Shown: piece by piece, positions 23,887 through 37,900 of the stretch
How positions within the stretch are numbered: position 1 is the first letter of the stretch
Layout of the letters: each line of letters begins with the position of its first letter
Source of the DNA: Asterias rubens
Taxonomy: Eukaryota > Echinodermata > Asteroidea > Forcipulatida > Asteriidae
Assembly: GCF_902459465.1 (NCBI RefSeq)
Contig: NC_047073.1
Span: forward strand, 1,054,001-1,118,000
Direction of reading: 5' to 3'
DNA length: 64,000 nt
Translations under genes and position numbers: made by a program
Notes under the pieces: generated by a model
What the model was told of the DNA's origin: nothing
Database searches by the model: none
Seen by the model: only the letters and a program-made list of their open reading frames with translations

Positions 23887-24377
23887 TAGGCCTGGGCGAA
23901 TTATTTGAATATCCGGTTAATGGCAAATAGGTTTTCCTATCTGTAACCGCGAATGCCTTTTTTTTTTAACCGGATATCCGCATAGGGCGCGAATACCTAT
24001 TTACAAACCGGATAATTCTGTAATTACAACCGAGTAACCGGGTATTCTTTAATTATTTAACTATGCTCACCTCCGTGAAGAGTTAAAACAATGACATTTC
24101 TGACGTAATTTGTTCAACGATTACAAAAGTTTTCCTTCACGTAGAGTCAATCACGATCAAAAGAAAAGGCAAATCGCCATCTTTAAATTAGATCCGGTCA
24201 TTTTTATGAATGAACCGAGTGACACTGTCTAAAACTAATATCAATCCGCCCATAAGATCTCATTCACAAACGAACAGCGCCCTCTAGCGGCAAAAAAACT
24301 ATTTGAATATCCGGTTAATTTCGGATAGTTGGCCAGCGGTATCCGAACAACAAAATTTCACTATTCGCCCAGCACTA
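23887..24377. mobile_element. 491-bp hAT-like MITE with 8-bp target duplication
   Basis: The ends are TAGGCCTGGGCGAAT and, inverted, TAGTGCTGGGCGAAT. The direct repeat GTTATATC occurs on both sides, at 23879-23886 and 24378-24385. An 8-bp duplication and short ends of this kind are typical of the hAT superfamily. The interior has ATTTGAATATCCGGTTAAT near both ends and no open frame. Confidence 0.87.
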
Positions 24378-25549
24378 GTTATATCGGTAGCGCGCCCTCA
24401 CCTACAGAGGTAAAAAAGGTGTCACTCATTGGCTAAACTTGTGCAAAATTGCATGTGCACAAATCTGTGCATTTTTATTGTTTGTCAACGTTTTACCTCT
24501 AAGATGGCGAATGAGGTCAATGCATGGTCTATAGAAGCCAATGTTATTGTAAAAATATTACACAGTGGTGGTTCTAACCAGAAAGTTGTTGATTGAGCAG
24601 TTTGCAAATTATACTTAGCAATCAGCCCCTAATGTGTGGTAGTGTTTTATTGAAGTTTGTCTGCATCTGTTTATAGCTTGTTTACAGGTTAATGCATTTA
24701 TTCACCATACATCAGTCTCACAGACACAATACAAATGCTACCCTGAAAATATTGATTTTTTATTTAATTGTAGATCCACACTCTGACAAAGTGGAGTAGC
24801 TGAACTTCGCATAAAGGTTATTTGTATCATTTTTGCATTGGAAATTGGAAATTGCAATTTTCGTTTACCCATTCAAAACTTTATTTATTTTCCCTTTAAC
24901 CCTTCACATCTTTTATGTTTATTTGAGCTTGGACCAAACCACGTGGGGCACAAGTTGAGTAGGGTTGACTGGCAGGATCATAAATTGTCTGGTTTTTGTC
25001 ATATGGTCCTGTGGGCCAGCAAGGCACTGTCCCTTGTTGATTGGTCCACAGAAAATATTTGAGCAAGGATTTGGAAGCTGGTGGTTTTATGGATCTGTGA
25101 TTTATTTATGGCATTAAAAAAGCCAGGGTCTACAGGGGGTGGGGGAGGGGGTGTGTTGATTGTGCAAAATTTTGATGTACTTTGTGTTGGAAGGGCAATG
25201 CAAGTCTTCCTTGGTGATGGTATATTATGGCACATTGAAGAAGCATTTTAGTGGGACCTTCAAGGGACGCTAGTGCATTTTCCAAAAGTGCCAGGCTTCG
25301 GGAATTGATGCCGGGACAAAATGTACACTGAATTCAAAGTTGATGACCGCAGAGCCTAAGCTACACATGTAGAGCCCAAGTTAAGAAAAGGGTTTGCAGT
25401 AACAAACCTTCGTTGATGCATCAAATTGCTCATTTGTTTATTTATTTATTTGGGTTGTATCACAAGGAGAGGAGAAGGTAATACTAAAAATATTACACTT
25501 ACAAAACCAAACATAATGTATCACAAGACAGTTTTATTTTTAGTTTTAT

Positions 25550-25840
25550 GCAAGTCGCCAGACACACAAGGCCTAAAGGCCACTTCAAGGTGTGGGCTAC
25601 AATTATTTTTGTCCAGAGGCCTATGCCACCTAGGGCTGAAACATGGTTACCCCTTTTGCAATCCATACGAATGTAGGCTTGGGTATCATCAGTCCGAAGC
25701 CTGTCCGATAGAGCAGAAAGCACTACCTCCCCGATTTTATGTAGCAAGTTTCACGACCTGGACTCGAACCCACACTCTGCTGATCAAACAGCTGAGCTTG
25801 AATCCTGTGCTCTTAACTACTCGGCCATGACAAGCTAGCC
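25550..25840 (-). repeat. tRNA-derived SINE, long copy
   Basis: Read on the minus strand it begins GTCATGGCCGAGTAGTTAAG (A-box-like), continues to GTGTGGGTTCGAGTCC (B-box-like), and has about 200 bp of body. The spacing suggests a tRNA with a long variable arm (Leu/Ser type), but the cloverleaf is not intact. The open frame across it (25426-25830) is not a gene. Confidence 0.65.
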
Positions 25841-26439
25841 AGATATTAAGAAATAACCCATAATACTATTACTCAGGCTGCTATTAGTATAACTACATGT
25901 ATGACAAAAGAAGACTAAACAAGAGTTACATTGTACCTGACATCTGTAGAAAGTTCTCTTCATTCAACATTTACACAAAACTAAACTTTGCAATTCAACA
26001 GATGGTCACTTTAAATGCTATGAGAATTGAATGAACAAAGTGATGAGAACTTATTAATAATCTGCTTTCCGCTTGGCTGCTTATGATTTCTAAAATCAGT
26101 TTATTCCCCAGTGGCGGGAGAATAAGTTATCTGTTACAGTCATCAAATGTCACTGCATAAGTATTGCACCTGGTCCTGTAAACTTACAACGCTAATGTAT
26201 GTAAAGTTTCAAGTGATTCATACACTATCCGTGCTATTACAACTCTTAAAAGGGATAGTATGAAATTTTACGTAAGATGTATTTATTATTTTCTTTTACC
26301 CGTCACCGATGTGTGTTACACACCTGTAATAAATGTTCTTTCCTGAGTCCTTTGAAATGAAAAACAATCCACGGCAGGATCAAATCCACAACCTTTGCCA
26401 TTCTAGAGCAGGCAGGCAGGAGCACAATTTTCTTCTTAA

Positions 26440-26818
26440 AGGCAGTGGACACTATTGGTAATTGTCAAAGACTAGCCTTTACGGTTGATGCATCTCAACA
26501 TATCCATAAAATAATAAACCTGTGAAAATTTGAGCTCAATTCGGTCATCAAACTTGCGAGATAATAATGAAAGAAAAAACACCCTTGTCAAACGAAGTTG
26601 TGTGCACTTAGATGGTTGATTTCGAGACCTCAAGTTCTACACCCGAGGTCTCGAAATCAAGTTGGTGGAAAATTACTTCTTTCTTGAAAACTAAGGCACT
26701 TCAGAGGGAGCCGTTTCTCACAATGTTTTATACTATTAACCTCTCCCAATTACTTGTCACCAAGAAAGGTTTTATGCTAATAAATATTTTGAGTAATTAC
26801 CAATAGTGTCCACTGCCT
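26440..26818 (+). mobile_element. TTAA-flanked MITE, 379 bp (best copy)
   Basis: The inverted ends read AGGCAGTGGACACTATTGG and are flanked on both sides by TTAA (26436-26439 and 26819-26822), the target piggyBac elements use. The centre holds a palindrome, GATTTCGAGACCTCAAG with its complement. Relatives: 13480-13815, 20330-20570, 34466-34836, 41925-41969, 43987-44353 and 56741-57020. No transposase is encoded. Confidence 0.88.
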
Positions 26819-27701
26819 TTAAGCTGAGCTGAATGAAATTAGGCCTGGGTGTGTTACCTCCAGACCTCGAAGATTACCCGGTAGCTACATGTGGAGACTA
26901 TTTGAATCCTTTATTTTGGTAGCCGGTCCTGCAGCAATTTGGTTCATTTTGAACATTGATTTAAGTTTTTAATCATAAAACACCCCTGTGGCAAACATAA
27001 ACGTTACAAACTCTTTGCAAATCTTGCATTATCACCTCATTGTTGTTTTGTAGACATTTGCGAAAGATCCCATTGCTGAGGGAAATGTTTGTTCTACATG
27101 TACACAAATGTAGGAGTGATAAGATTGCCAAGTCATGACAGTCATGCAATGACACGGTGTTGTACACTCACCACCCCTTTAAATTGGTTGTGCTTTCATG
27201 TGGAAGTCACAAATAGGGCAATGTCCGCTCATGGTCCGCTCAGGTACAGTTTAGACTTTTCAACCTGAGGAGGTGGTGTCAAATTTAATTACTAGCTTGT
27301 ACCTAGTGTACAACAATGTACAATGTATACTCTATTGTGATTTATGTTACAGCGGTCTGACTGTTAGTGTTAATGTGCAGTTCACACATGTTCAGGGGTA
27401 AAACTGTTTACGACATTTACTCAGGCACGTACGTGTACGCTATTTCATTTATTAATTTCACAGGCCATCTATGCACTTGTAACATGACATGAACAGCCAG
27501 TTGTGGTTCAGGGCCCAATTTTATGAAGCTATTAAACAGAAAATATTGCTTTTTTTTTTTTTTTTGCTCGGCAAACATTAGCTGCGAGTCACAAACAATG
27601 TGCATTTAAACATTACATTGGTTGGTAACCAATTTCGTCTGAGCAAACTGTTCTGCGCTTAGCAAATTTCTATGCTTAATAATGCTTGTTGGTCCTTGAC
27701 A

Positions 27702-27832
27702 GTAAAGCCCCTTTCACACGAGCGCTGCAAACGCGGGTCCCTGGTTAAGGGCGCCAGCTGTCTGTCACCTTTACCGCGTGCGATTTTTTAGCGGGACCCT
27801 CGTTTGCAGCGCTCGTGTTAATGGGCCTTTAC
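27702..27832. mobile_element. 131-bp palindromic MITE
   Basis: The left end GTAAAGCCCCTTTCACACG and right end (inverted) GTAAAGGCCCATTAACACG are followed inward by the perfectly inverted AGCGCTGCAAACG. No coding content. It is followed by poly-T (27870-27887) and poly-G (27901-27920) runs. Confidence 0.8.
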
Positions 27833-28988
27833 AGTATAAAGGATACTTTGGCTGTAGTGTTATCCCGCCTTTTTTTTTTTTTTTTTCTTTTTTGAGGTGA
27901 GGGGGGGGGGGGGGGGGGGGCATTTTCACTAAATTTTTGGAGACGCCCACAGAGTCATGCGATTTACAGGGCACCGTAAACACAGAATTATGTGATAAGC
28001 AACACCGTAAAATCGGGCCCAGGGTAACAAAGGTGGCGTGGCCTGTGGAGATAAAGTCTGGGTCTGCTCTGCTTTCTGGCTTCTCAAAATAAAGAAATGA
28101 AGCAAGGGTGTGGATGCTGATGAATGAAGAAGTCTTTCGTGACTCCATGGTACTGTGACCTGCATCCTGTATGTTGTTTATATTTATCCCGTTTCGATTC
28201 TGCCCAATATCATGCCCCTGCCACTCTGCAATGAGTCATTGTGGTTGATGTAGATGTGTACACTCATGGGTATTTCAGTGTACGTGGGTATTTCAGTGTA
28301 ATACGTACGCAGATCAACACAGAACAAGCTCGTCTGGGTGAGGGCATTTGGATTTTACGAATTGTTGGGGAATGTTCTTGTGTGATGAGAGTTGTGGATG
28401 TGTTTTACCACATGTAATGATCGTCCATGTGTAGAGGTACCCGTATGTAATTGAAAATTAAATGATGTTTACAAGCATGCATGTATGTTATGATAATCAT
28501 GTCTAAATTCAATGTTGATGTGCTTGTCTACACCTGTGTATATATGTTGGCGTTGATATTGATTCTGCGCTATGTGTGTTTGGTTCATCCATGTGTTGTA
28601 AATAAGGACAAGTGTTTAATTATAGGACATTGTCTTGCGCACAGGGTGCATACATATTGTGTATTTTACATCTGAAGGCCAGTTTTTCTGGAGTAGTTTT
28701 GGCATTTGTATTGTGTTGAGATTTCAAATGAGTTTACCTTTAATGTCATCAACAGTACGAGTTTGAGTAGGATATGGTGAAAATACAATCTGTGGACATT
28801 TAAAAAAATTACCCCAATCCTTTAAAAGAGCATTTCAAGTGCACCGAAGCAATGACCATGGGGTATGGAGGCAGTTGCCTCTGTTGCCAGCCTCCGTGAA
28901 GTATCAGGCCTCCTCTAGCTGTGACAATAGCAAGTGGGATAAGTTGATAAATTTTTCTTCTCTTTCTCCTCTCCAGCAGATTGACTAG

Positions 28989-31900
28989 ATGCTCTCCGTG
29001 CAGAGCCACACAACCACCATGGCAGGTTGGGACATCCAGAACTCGACCTTCCTCCACCGTAGTCTACCCAATCACACACCCAACCCTGGAAGCCGCGCCT
29101 TGACCAGTAGTAGCAGCAACCACACCCCAAACATCGGCACCCATGACGACTTTGTCACCAAATACCTCCAGAATCACTCCATCACGTCGTCGGCTCCGGA
29201 GGATAATTACTTTCAAGTGACGCACAATCGACGGTCGGGGATTCTATTTACATCTCCCCCGTCGTCGTCTGGACGGAAGATTTCACAAACTTTTGGACCA
29301 TCGTTTTGCAATAAGGAGAATCTGGACCAGTGTGTGTCTTATCTGGATCAGGTTTGTTTAATTTCTTCTTTATAAGGGCTAAAGAAAGGACTCATACTTG
29401 TTGTAGCTCAATTTGTTTACTAGACCAACATTTTTGGTGCATAAAAAAAAAAATTCAAAACTAGAGAAAAATTCTTGATTCCTGACAACAGGCATTGGAA
29501 TGATTTAATTTGAATGATATTTGCACTGTATGAGTTAGACACGTAAGAGAAGTACGCAACCTTTATTCATCAAAAGACATCAGTTGACATTTTATGGTAT
29601 CTGGTTTTTGCACTAACACAGTGTACACCAATGTATGTGCACTGTGTATTTATTCACAGTCCTGAGTTCTGTGAAATAAAATCCACAGGCAAATCATTCG
29701 GTTGGGATTCGAACCCATAACCTTTGCATTGCTAGAGCAGTATGTCTTACTTCTAGACCACCAAGCTAGCTCAGCAGTGGCTAGAGGCAGTGTTAGCAGC
29801 AAGTACCTTCCTGCAGCAACAATTTAATCGATTAATTTTGCATCGTGGATAAAGATACAATTTGTTTTTACCCTTACACCGATGAGTATTAGCAAAGTGT
29901 TTCTTTACTCCATGTGTATACTCACTACTTTCCCGAGACATTATAAAATCCACAGGCATTTCACTTTGGTGGGATTCGGACCCAAGTCCTTTGCCATGAA
30001 GCAGATGTCTTACCACTAGACAATTAACTAGTCCGATGGCTAGAGGCGGTTTGAATCTATTTAGACATTTCATAAGATAGGCCTAAAACAATTTTTTTTT
30101 TTACAAATCCATAAAATGTAGTTTTATTTGAAAGACAAACTTTTCAGGCTGCTAACCTTTTACTTTTAAATGTTTCAGAGAGCAACATCCCATAAGCGTA
30201 TACTTCTAAAAAAAATTATCATAAACCTGGCAGACTAGATAGTACACATTTTCAATTTGTCAAAGTAACTGAAACTGACACAAGATTAATGGGAAATTCT
30301 GTGTAAACGGTCATTCTAGGCACCATTGCTTAATTGATGGACTGGAAGTGGTCCAGATTGCAAATAAATCCCCATATTTTCCTGTTTCTAATTCACAGAC
30401 CACTCTTATCTGTGTAATTCAGAAACGGATTGCTAGGAACAGATTAACTGTGTGCTTTGTCCTTGACAATTTTCACTGGGTCAAACTTGTGAACTGGTAG
30501 CCACTACCTACTTTTTTTACATGATGTAGGCTACATGTAGCTGGTCATAAAGCAAGCATGATTCATGTTTTTTTAAAGGTATTTCAAACAAATACAAAAT
30601 TTGTGTACTGCTAAAAAAATCACATTGCAGCCCAAAAAGGCTGAATTACATGACATTGACAATAAATAAACCACTCCAAAAGAAGCAACAATGTGGCCAC
30701 TAAAGTCTACTGGGAACTTTTGATGGGGCACCAAGGCCAAGACCAGGGGCACTGAAGGCCATGGCCTCAGTCGCCTGTGTGTACAGTGTAGTTCCATGCC
30801 TGCACTATAATAGTGCACTGTTCGGTTTGTGTGTATTTATAAAGACAGATTTACACAAAAACCTTACACTGTATTATATTGTCCACCATACATTAATTCA
30901 TGATTTTGAGATCAGAGAATGTTTTAGATTTTACTTGCAAACACTGACACTTCTCACATTATGGCAGAGTGCGATTTCATCATCTCATGCAAGGTTTGCC
31001 ATTAAATCTTTTAGTGACTGGCTAGCTTGTCTTTTCATTACTCTGTCAGCTTTTTCGCGTGTCCACATTTCATATGAAATAATAATGTGTTTTTTTAGCA
31101 CCGATTGATTGAACTAGCCAGCCGGACCACTTGGAGTGAATTTTGCCTGGTCCTCAAGTGTTCTAATTAGCATTTGGCCAGCAGACCATTTTTGAAGGTG
31201 AATGTTACAGTGAGGCCTTTAAGCATACACAGACAGTTATAAACAGAAGAAAATATTCCTGAGACCTTGTTTCAATTCAGTGTGCTTCAGCTAATATGTC
31301 AAACAATTTGGGACCAGAATGCCCCAAGCCTGGGTTCGAGTAAAAAAAGTCAACCTGTAGTTAACCATAGTGCACACTCAAACTTGCTCAAAGATGTCAA
31401 TATCGCCGTAGTGTTTGTTTTGTGACATCACATGTTGCTTAGCAACAAAGACTGATTCACAATTCAAGATGAATCATTGCTTTTTGTGAAATCAAGCCAA
31501 GTGCTTGTCAAATACAGGTAGGCCCCTCACCTAATGGACCACTTTCCACACTCCTGAAATGTTGGAAGTCAACCTAAAAAGTACTGTGCACAGTCTTAAC
31601 AAACTGTAGTGTAGATTTCTATTGCGGTATAACTTTTTGTACATGACACCAGGACATTTTGTGAAGTACACACTGCCAATAACTACGCAGTAGACATGTT
31701 AGAGTGTTTAATTGTGAGCACAATCTCACTAAACACAATGTTAGATTGCAACATTGAAGCACTGTAAATGATTCTGGGTCTCCATTTACAAACAGAATAA
31801 AAAAAACATCAATATGCTATCATTCTAAGGAGTTAACCTGTCAGATCAATACTCAAACACACCTATTGTATCAATATCCATACAGGTCAGACATTCCAGA

Positions 31901-34900
31901 ACCAGCCTTTGTTGTTGTTTATCTTCTCAACTATTATTGATTTAAAAAGAGTAAAGTCTACCTGGTAAAAATAAAGTAACCTTGAGCCTGGATCCTTGGA
32001 AACTTTTAATCGATTGATCACTTTGTCACAACTATGTTCAAAGTAGTTAAAAGTAGCTTTTTAATTATCAAAGGGTTTGTGTCGGGGCTAGAAGTTCAAT
32101 TGTTGATCATGTTGACATCAGGTGGTCTGATGTTCAGAAGCCTGTTATTATTAGGGTTGTGTGTTTTGTCAATTTCAACTGCCTGTCACTTACAGTTTTA
32201 AATTCATAACATTGTACATGAAGCAACGATAGTCATTTGGCATGAAAATCCAGTCTAAAATTGTAGACTACTCATGCCTTTAGAAGAATGTGCAGACTGA
32301 GATGTCATATAGTACTTTTATTTATTTATAGTAAACACATTTTTTTTTTTGATCCATAAGAGTACATAACCTGTGTACGATCTTAAAGTACAGTTGTCTA
32401 CTGTCTGGGGAGTTTTAGTAGCCCAAACTTCTTTGTTGAAACAGGCCTGGAATTACACGGACACCAGGAATGCCATTGCCTCTGTTGCTCTTTGTTTTAG
32501 CATTGGTGCCCCTTCAAATGTTTCCCATAGACTTCAAGATTTCCCAGTGGAAGTGCCCTTTGCAATTACAAAAATGGCCTTGCCCTCTCAAAGACGAAAT
32601 TCCAGTCCTGATAGATGGCAACCATTAAAATGGTCAAATGAGGATGTACCTGTAATGTATCTCAAACACTCAAAAATAAACCCATTTCCACCCCCCCCCC
32701 CCCTCACATATTGTTCAAACCTAAAAAGGGAGGATTTTTGAGTAATTTTGTTCAAGTAAGTTGTGCAGTTTGTAGTCCACAGGGCAAGTTGAAAAGTAGT
32801 ACAGCCCACATCAGTTTTTATTGGACGATGTACATTAAACGCCGGGCTAGTGTTAAGGGTGAGCCTTGCAAATTTTGCATTAAGTACACCATAAACACTA
32901 TGTAATGGTAACGCCATTGCTATTCAATGCATCATAAAGTGCTTGCTGAAATAAATAATAATGACACAGCCTCATGTCACATCCTATGTGTAATTTATTT
33001 CTGCCTCCATGGTTTAATCATCATTTCCTACATGGAGGCATTTCCATTGGTATGGTTTCCTACCTCCCACACCTTACCAACAGTATGAAGTGGGAGTAGT
33101 CTGTTTCCAGGATTTTGATTGTCCCATTAGACGATGAGATGACATTCATGTACATGTAGCAACCCTATAGAATATGATGACCACCAATAAGGAGACATTA
33201 AATCATTAAAAGTTTACCTGTACACGTATGGTACATTCCAATATATTGGGATACATACTATTTCAAAGTAACATTTCCAGGGGTTACGATCAAGCAAGGC
33301 ATGATGGAAAAAAAAAATTAAAAAAAATGCATTGCTGGGAAAATGCTATCACGTCCCTGGTCACTTGAATCTTGGTGGGGTGCCAGCGTCGGTGCAGCGA
33401 TCCCTTGTAGACTTACTGAACCTCTCTGCCATTTCCAGTATTTCCGTCAAATGACAAGAACCATTTCTCAACACATCATTAATTGGTGCATGTCCAAGGT
33501 CACATGGGGGATTCTGTGCAATGATTTGATCAATTGTATTCAAGTGAGGCAGCAACCACATTGGAAATATCAGTTATCTTGATGATAGATGTTGTTTATA
33601 AAATCACTTCTTGAGCTCTCCCCTAATCCTAAAAGACATTCCATGGAGGATCCTTGCTGGATGCAATCTCCTTGCTGTCCCAGAAATATACTAACATTTA
33701 CTCAACTCATAAATTTCCACCTGCCACTTATAAACATTTATTGACTGCCAGTGTTCACTTTGTCAGTTTTTTGCTAAAATATAGAATTTTCCCCTATCTA
33801 TTGGGCAATTTCAAGTGGTGGTCTAGTTGGTAAGCCATCTGCTCTAGAATAGCAAAGGTTGTAGGTTCGAATCCCACCTAAGTAACATCCCTGTGGATTT
33901 TAAATTTTCACAGGCCTTGAGAAAGTAGTGAGTAGGACAGGCTCAGGCTCTAAAATCATTGGTGTGAGGGTAAAAAAAAATAAAAATCTTTATCCCTGAC
34001 GCAAATTTAACATCTATTAAATTAATGCGGTACCCTCTTTAAAAATACTTCCAGCTACTGGGCTAGCTTGGTGGTCTAGTTTTAAGACAACTGCTCTAGA
34101 ATGGCAAAGGTCGTTATACGTGTTTGAATCCCACCCGACCAATATCCCTGCAGTTTTTTTTCACAGGACTCGCTAGGTGTAAGGTTACACATTGGTGTAA
34201 GGGTAAAACCAAATGATATCTTTTATTGGTGTAACGCAATGTTACTGGTACTAAAAAAAATGAATGTCTTGTTTTTCGAGTGTCTAGTATTTCAAGTGTT
34301 TCAACTTTTTGCCTTGTGGAAATTGGCAACCTTTTCAAAATAATTTAAAAAAATTATCATGTTGATTGAGGCGTCCATTTGACATACCAATGGTTTCCCC
34401 TGTGGGCAATTCCATAGTGACAGTTTGCATTATGTTGGATTTCACAACGCACTAAGATTCACCTCAAAGACACTATTGGTAATTGTCAAATACCAGTCTT
34501 CTCACTTTGTGTATCTCAACATGCATACAATAATAAACCTGTGAAAATTTGAGCTCAATTGGTCCTCAAAGTTGTGAGATAATAATGAAAGAAAAAAACA
34601 CCCTTTTCACACGAAGTTGTGTGCTTTCAGATGCTTGATTTCGAGACCTCAAAATCTAATTCTAAGTCTTGAAATCAATTCATGGAAAATTAGTTCTTTC
34701 ACGAAAACTACGTTACTTCAGAGGGAGCCATTTTCTCACAATGTTTTATACTATCAACAGCTCTCCATTACTCGTTACATAGTAAGTTTTTATGCTAAAA
34801 ATTATTTTAAGTAATTACCAATAGTATCCACTGCCTTTAACATTGTTTGTTAGTATCACCATAGTGATGTGTATTGTGACATCACATTACTTGGCAATTA

Positions 34901-37900
34901 AGATTACTACACAGTTAAGATCAATCTTAGCCCTTCGTTGAAATAACACCTGGTTTTCTGTTTTTTTTTTTTACGTTAAAATCTGTTATTGACAGAAATG
35001 GATTTCCACATTCAATGTTGTTTACATCGTTAAGAAGACCAGACCTGTGGATAACAAACTCAAGTCACTGTGTAATTTTGCTGGTTTGTTTGTTTGTATG
35101 TTTTTTATGTTTAGATGATTTTTCCATTAATAAGGGACCTTGGCAAACTCCCTCAAGGGGATATAAACACCAAGCTGGCAACATCCAATTTCTCTCATAC
35201 AAATATTGGTTTAGCGTCTATGATTATGAATTGCACAAATCAAGAAATTGTGATACAGTAACTAGGAGACAGTACTTATTCTAGTTATTGTGAAATCAGC
35301 AGTTAGCACTGTGGGATTTGAACACACAACCTTGTGATTGCAAGTCCTGCAGTTTAATCACTGGACCACGATAACAACAATACTTATTCCAGTCATTGTG
35401 AAATCAGTGGTTAGTTTGGTAGGATTCAAACCCACATTCTTGTGATTGCAAGTCTTTGCAGTCTAACCATTGTGGACCACAGTGACCGTTGATGCATGGT
35501 CGACCGGTTCTCAACAGAGATCATTTTCAACTTCTGTTCTTTCATTGATCATTTACTTTCAGGAGATGACCATTCTAGGATTTCCAACCCTCTTCCTATC
35601 GCCGGATCGAGGCCAGTCTGGGGTATTTGACATTGTGCAATTAGTAAACTGTTGCTATGAACTCATACAGAGGCATCAGCAGAACCTACGCAAGCTGGAG
35701 GAGCAAGAAACTAAGTAAGTACTAAATTGTCAACATAGTGCCCCTTACCAAAGGAAAATTGCTGTGCTCCTTCAAGAATGCAATTCAATTTCCACAGGTT
35801 AGTTTTATTGTATAGGATTTTTTTAAACAATTGCAGGGTTTCAAAAGCCAAAGGTAAATAATATTAAAATAATAAAAGGTATTTATAGTGCACTTTTCCA
35901 AAACATGATCAAAGCGCATAACAAAGAAAAGGATAAATTAAAACTAGCTATAAACAACTCAATAATCTACTATTTACGAAAGAGAAAAGTTTTAAGCTTT
36001 TTTCTTAAAAGTAACAACACGAGAAGATTTATGGTCATTAATTGGGAGATTGTTTCAAAGTTCAGCAGCAGAGTGTGAGAAGGCGTGTTTGCCATAAGTT
36101 AATCTAGATTCATACTTTGCTTTAAATATTCCAAAACAATTACCAATTTTAAAAAACAAAGTTTCTCCTGGATGGCAAAGAAGATACCCCCTAACTTTCA
36201 TTGATACTTTATTCTCATCACAGACAAATGCGAGGTGACTCTGACTTGGAGCATCTACAATCCAACCATTCCCGTCTCAAATTACAATTAGAGCAGCTGG
36301 AGAGAGACAATGTGTCCCTGACGGAGAAAGAGAGACAACAGCTGAGCCAAAACAAGACGCTGGCCGTCAAACTTAAAACCACAAGGGAAGAGGTGAGTTG
36401 CCCTTGGCCTTGGTGCCCCTTCAAAAGTTTTCCATTGACTTGAAGGTTTTCCAATTGAAGTGTCCTTTGCAAAATATAAATTCCCTGCCTGGGTCTTTTC
36501 TCTTTGTGCTCATCTATCTTTGGACCTGAATGTCTAGGTCTTTGTAGACATACTCAAGATTAGTCATTTGAGTTATACTAGTGGTCAACTTTCTCTTTAT
36601 GCTCATCTTTTTTTCATGTTTTTGTTTGACATAATCTAGATTGGTCATTTGAGTAACCCTGGTGATCAATATTCTCGTTGGGACCATTTTTCTTTTGATC
36701 GAACCATCACATGCTTCTCTTTGGACCTGAATGTCTAGGCCTTTGTTGGACATATTCCATATTTGGTCATTTAAGTTACCCTAGTGGTCATTATTCTTTT
36801 TGTGCTTACCATTTTGATGATCGGACCGTATCAAGTATCGTCTTTGGACCCGAATGTCTAGGTCTTTTTAAGTATGACATATTACAGATTACAGGTTATT
36901 TGAGTAACCCAAGTGATCAAAGTTCTCTTTGTACTTGTCATTTTCAGATGAAGAAACTGGAGAGTATTGTAAAGCATCGAGATACTCAGTTCAAGCATGA
37001 TCTGAAGAAGAAAGAACGAGAGATCAATAAGATGAAAGAAAGAATACATCAGCTGCTGACAGATAAGAACCAAGAGAGGAGAATAGGTAAGTAGAGAGGA
37101 GAAGACACATTGCTCCAAAATGCATCCATCAAACATTTTCTTTCTTAGGTCCTGCCCCTTGAACGAACCCAAGTTTTCCTAGCCCCTTCACTAACATCCA
37201 GAACCCTACCTTCCGTCTATCTTTCCCAGATCATATCCCTCTGAACTCAAGCCTCCCCGGCCCATGCCAAGTTATGCTATGAATATGGTATAATACCATA
37301 ACTGGGATTTTACATGCTCAAAATAGTTTCCGTCTCACCGAGACAAAAATTATTTTGTGACTTGTTTTAGTCGTTTCTCAAAAACTACAGAACCTGAGTT
37401 GGTAATATTTGAAGGGAAGTTTTCCACTACCATTATCTTCAAACCCTGTAAGTTTAATGTAAATCTGTGGACATTTTCAAAAAGTTCCCAAATTCTTTTA
37501 ACTTGTGTTCTCTAGTAAAATGTAGCTACTGTATAACTAAAAAATCCATTACAGTTCGTTTTTCTGGATAATATTCTATGTACATGTCCAGTTCCGTCCA
37601 TTTTTGTTTGACCATGTACACATGTGTAGGATTGATCCCAATGCAGACGTGTTCACACAAGACGCTTAGAGAACCCAATAAAGAACTTCCGATAGTGCTT
37701 TGTTTAATCCCATCAAAATAGCATCCAGTTAAATTTAGAATGATGTCACAGTGCAGTTGTCATTTTCCTGCAAAGTTGTTTAATACTTACTTCATCCTGA
37801 ATCATCTATAGGCCTTTTCCAAATCACAGTCTTAACTCTGTCACAGGCTCTAACTTACCTTTATTGAAGCCCACAAATGCACACTGTTTCTGAGGGAGAC

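Larger units (their letters stand above)
19104..28976. other. About 10-kb intergenic region, repeat-filled, no gene seen
   Basis: No exon chain could be assembled on either strand. The region holds upstream DNA of two divergent genes. Repeats listed separately lie at 20330-20706, 23887-24377, 25550-25840, 26330-26420, 26440-26818, 27508-27700, 27702-27832 and 27860-27920. A 14-bp perfect hairpin (TTTTAAAGTTTCGTTA and its complement) lies at 19344-19380. A repeat-like block at 23330-23500 has GTTATGCATGTAAAAGAACC. Stretches 21000-22600 and 28150-28780 show nothing I recognise. Confidence 0.6.
29352..35562. other. SSX2IP intron 1 (6.2 kb), repeat-rich
   Basis: No exon was seen. It contains tRNA-like SINE pieces at 29690-29770 and 29885-30035 (minus), 33820-33990 and 34060-34210 (plus), and 35300-35375 and 35395-35490 (minus). 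GGCCTTGGTGCC-family copies lie at 30705-30800 and 32440-32605, and a TTAA-type element at 34466-34836. A C-run is near 32691-32702. Long first introns often carry regulatory DNA, but nothing specific can be read. Confidence 0.65.

Noticed and set aside
25426-25830. 134-codon plus-strand frame
   Set aside because: Covers a tRNA-derived SINE; no protein motif.
32373-32741. 122-codon plus-strand frame in SSX2IP intron 1
   Set aside because: Falls on a GGCCTTGGTGCC-family repeat and a C-run; no family match.
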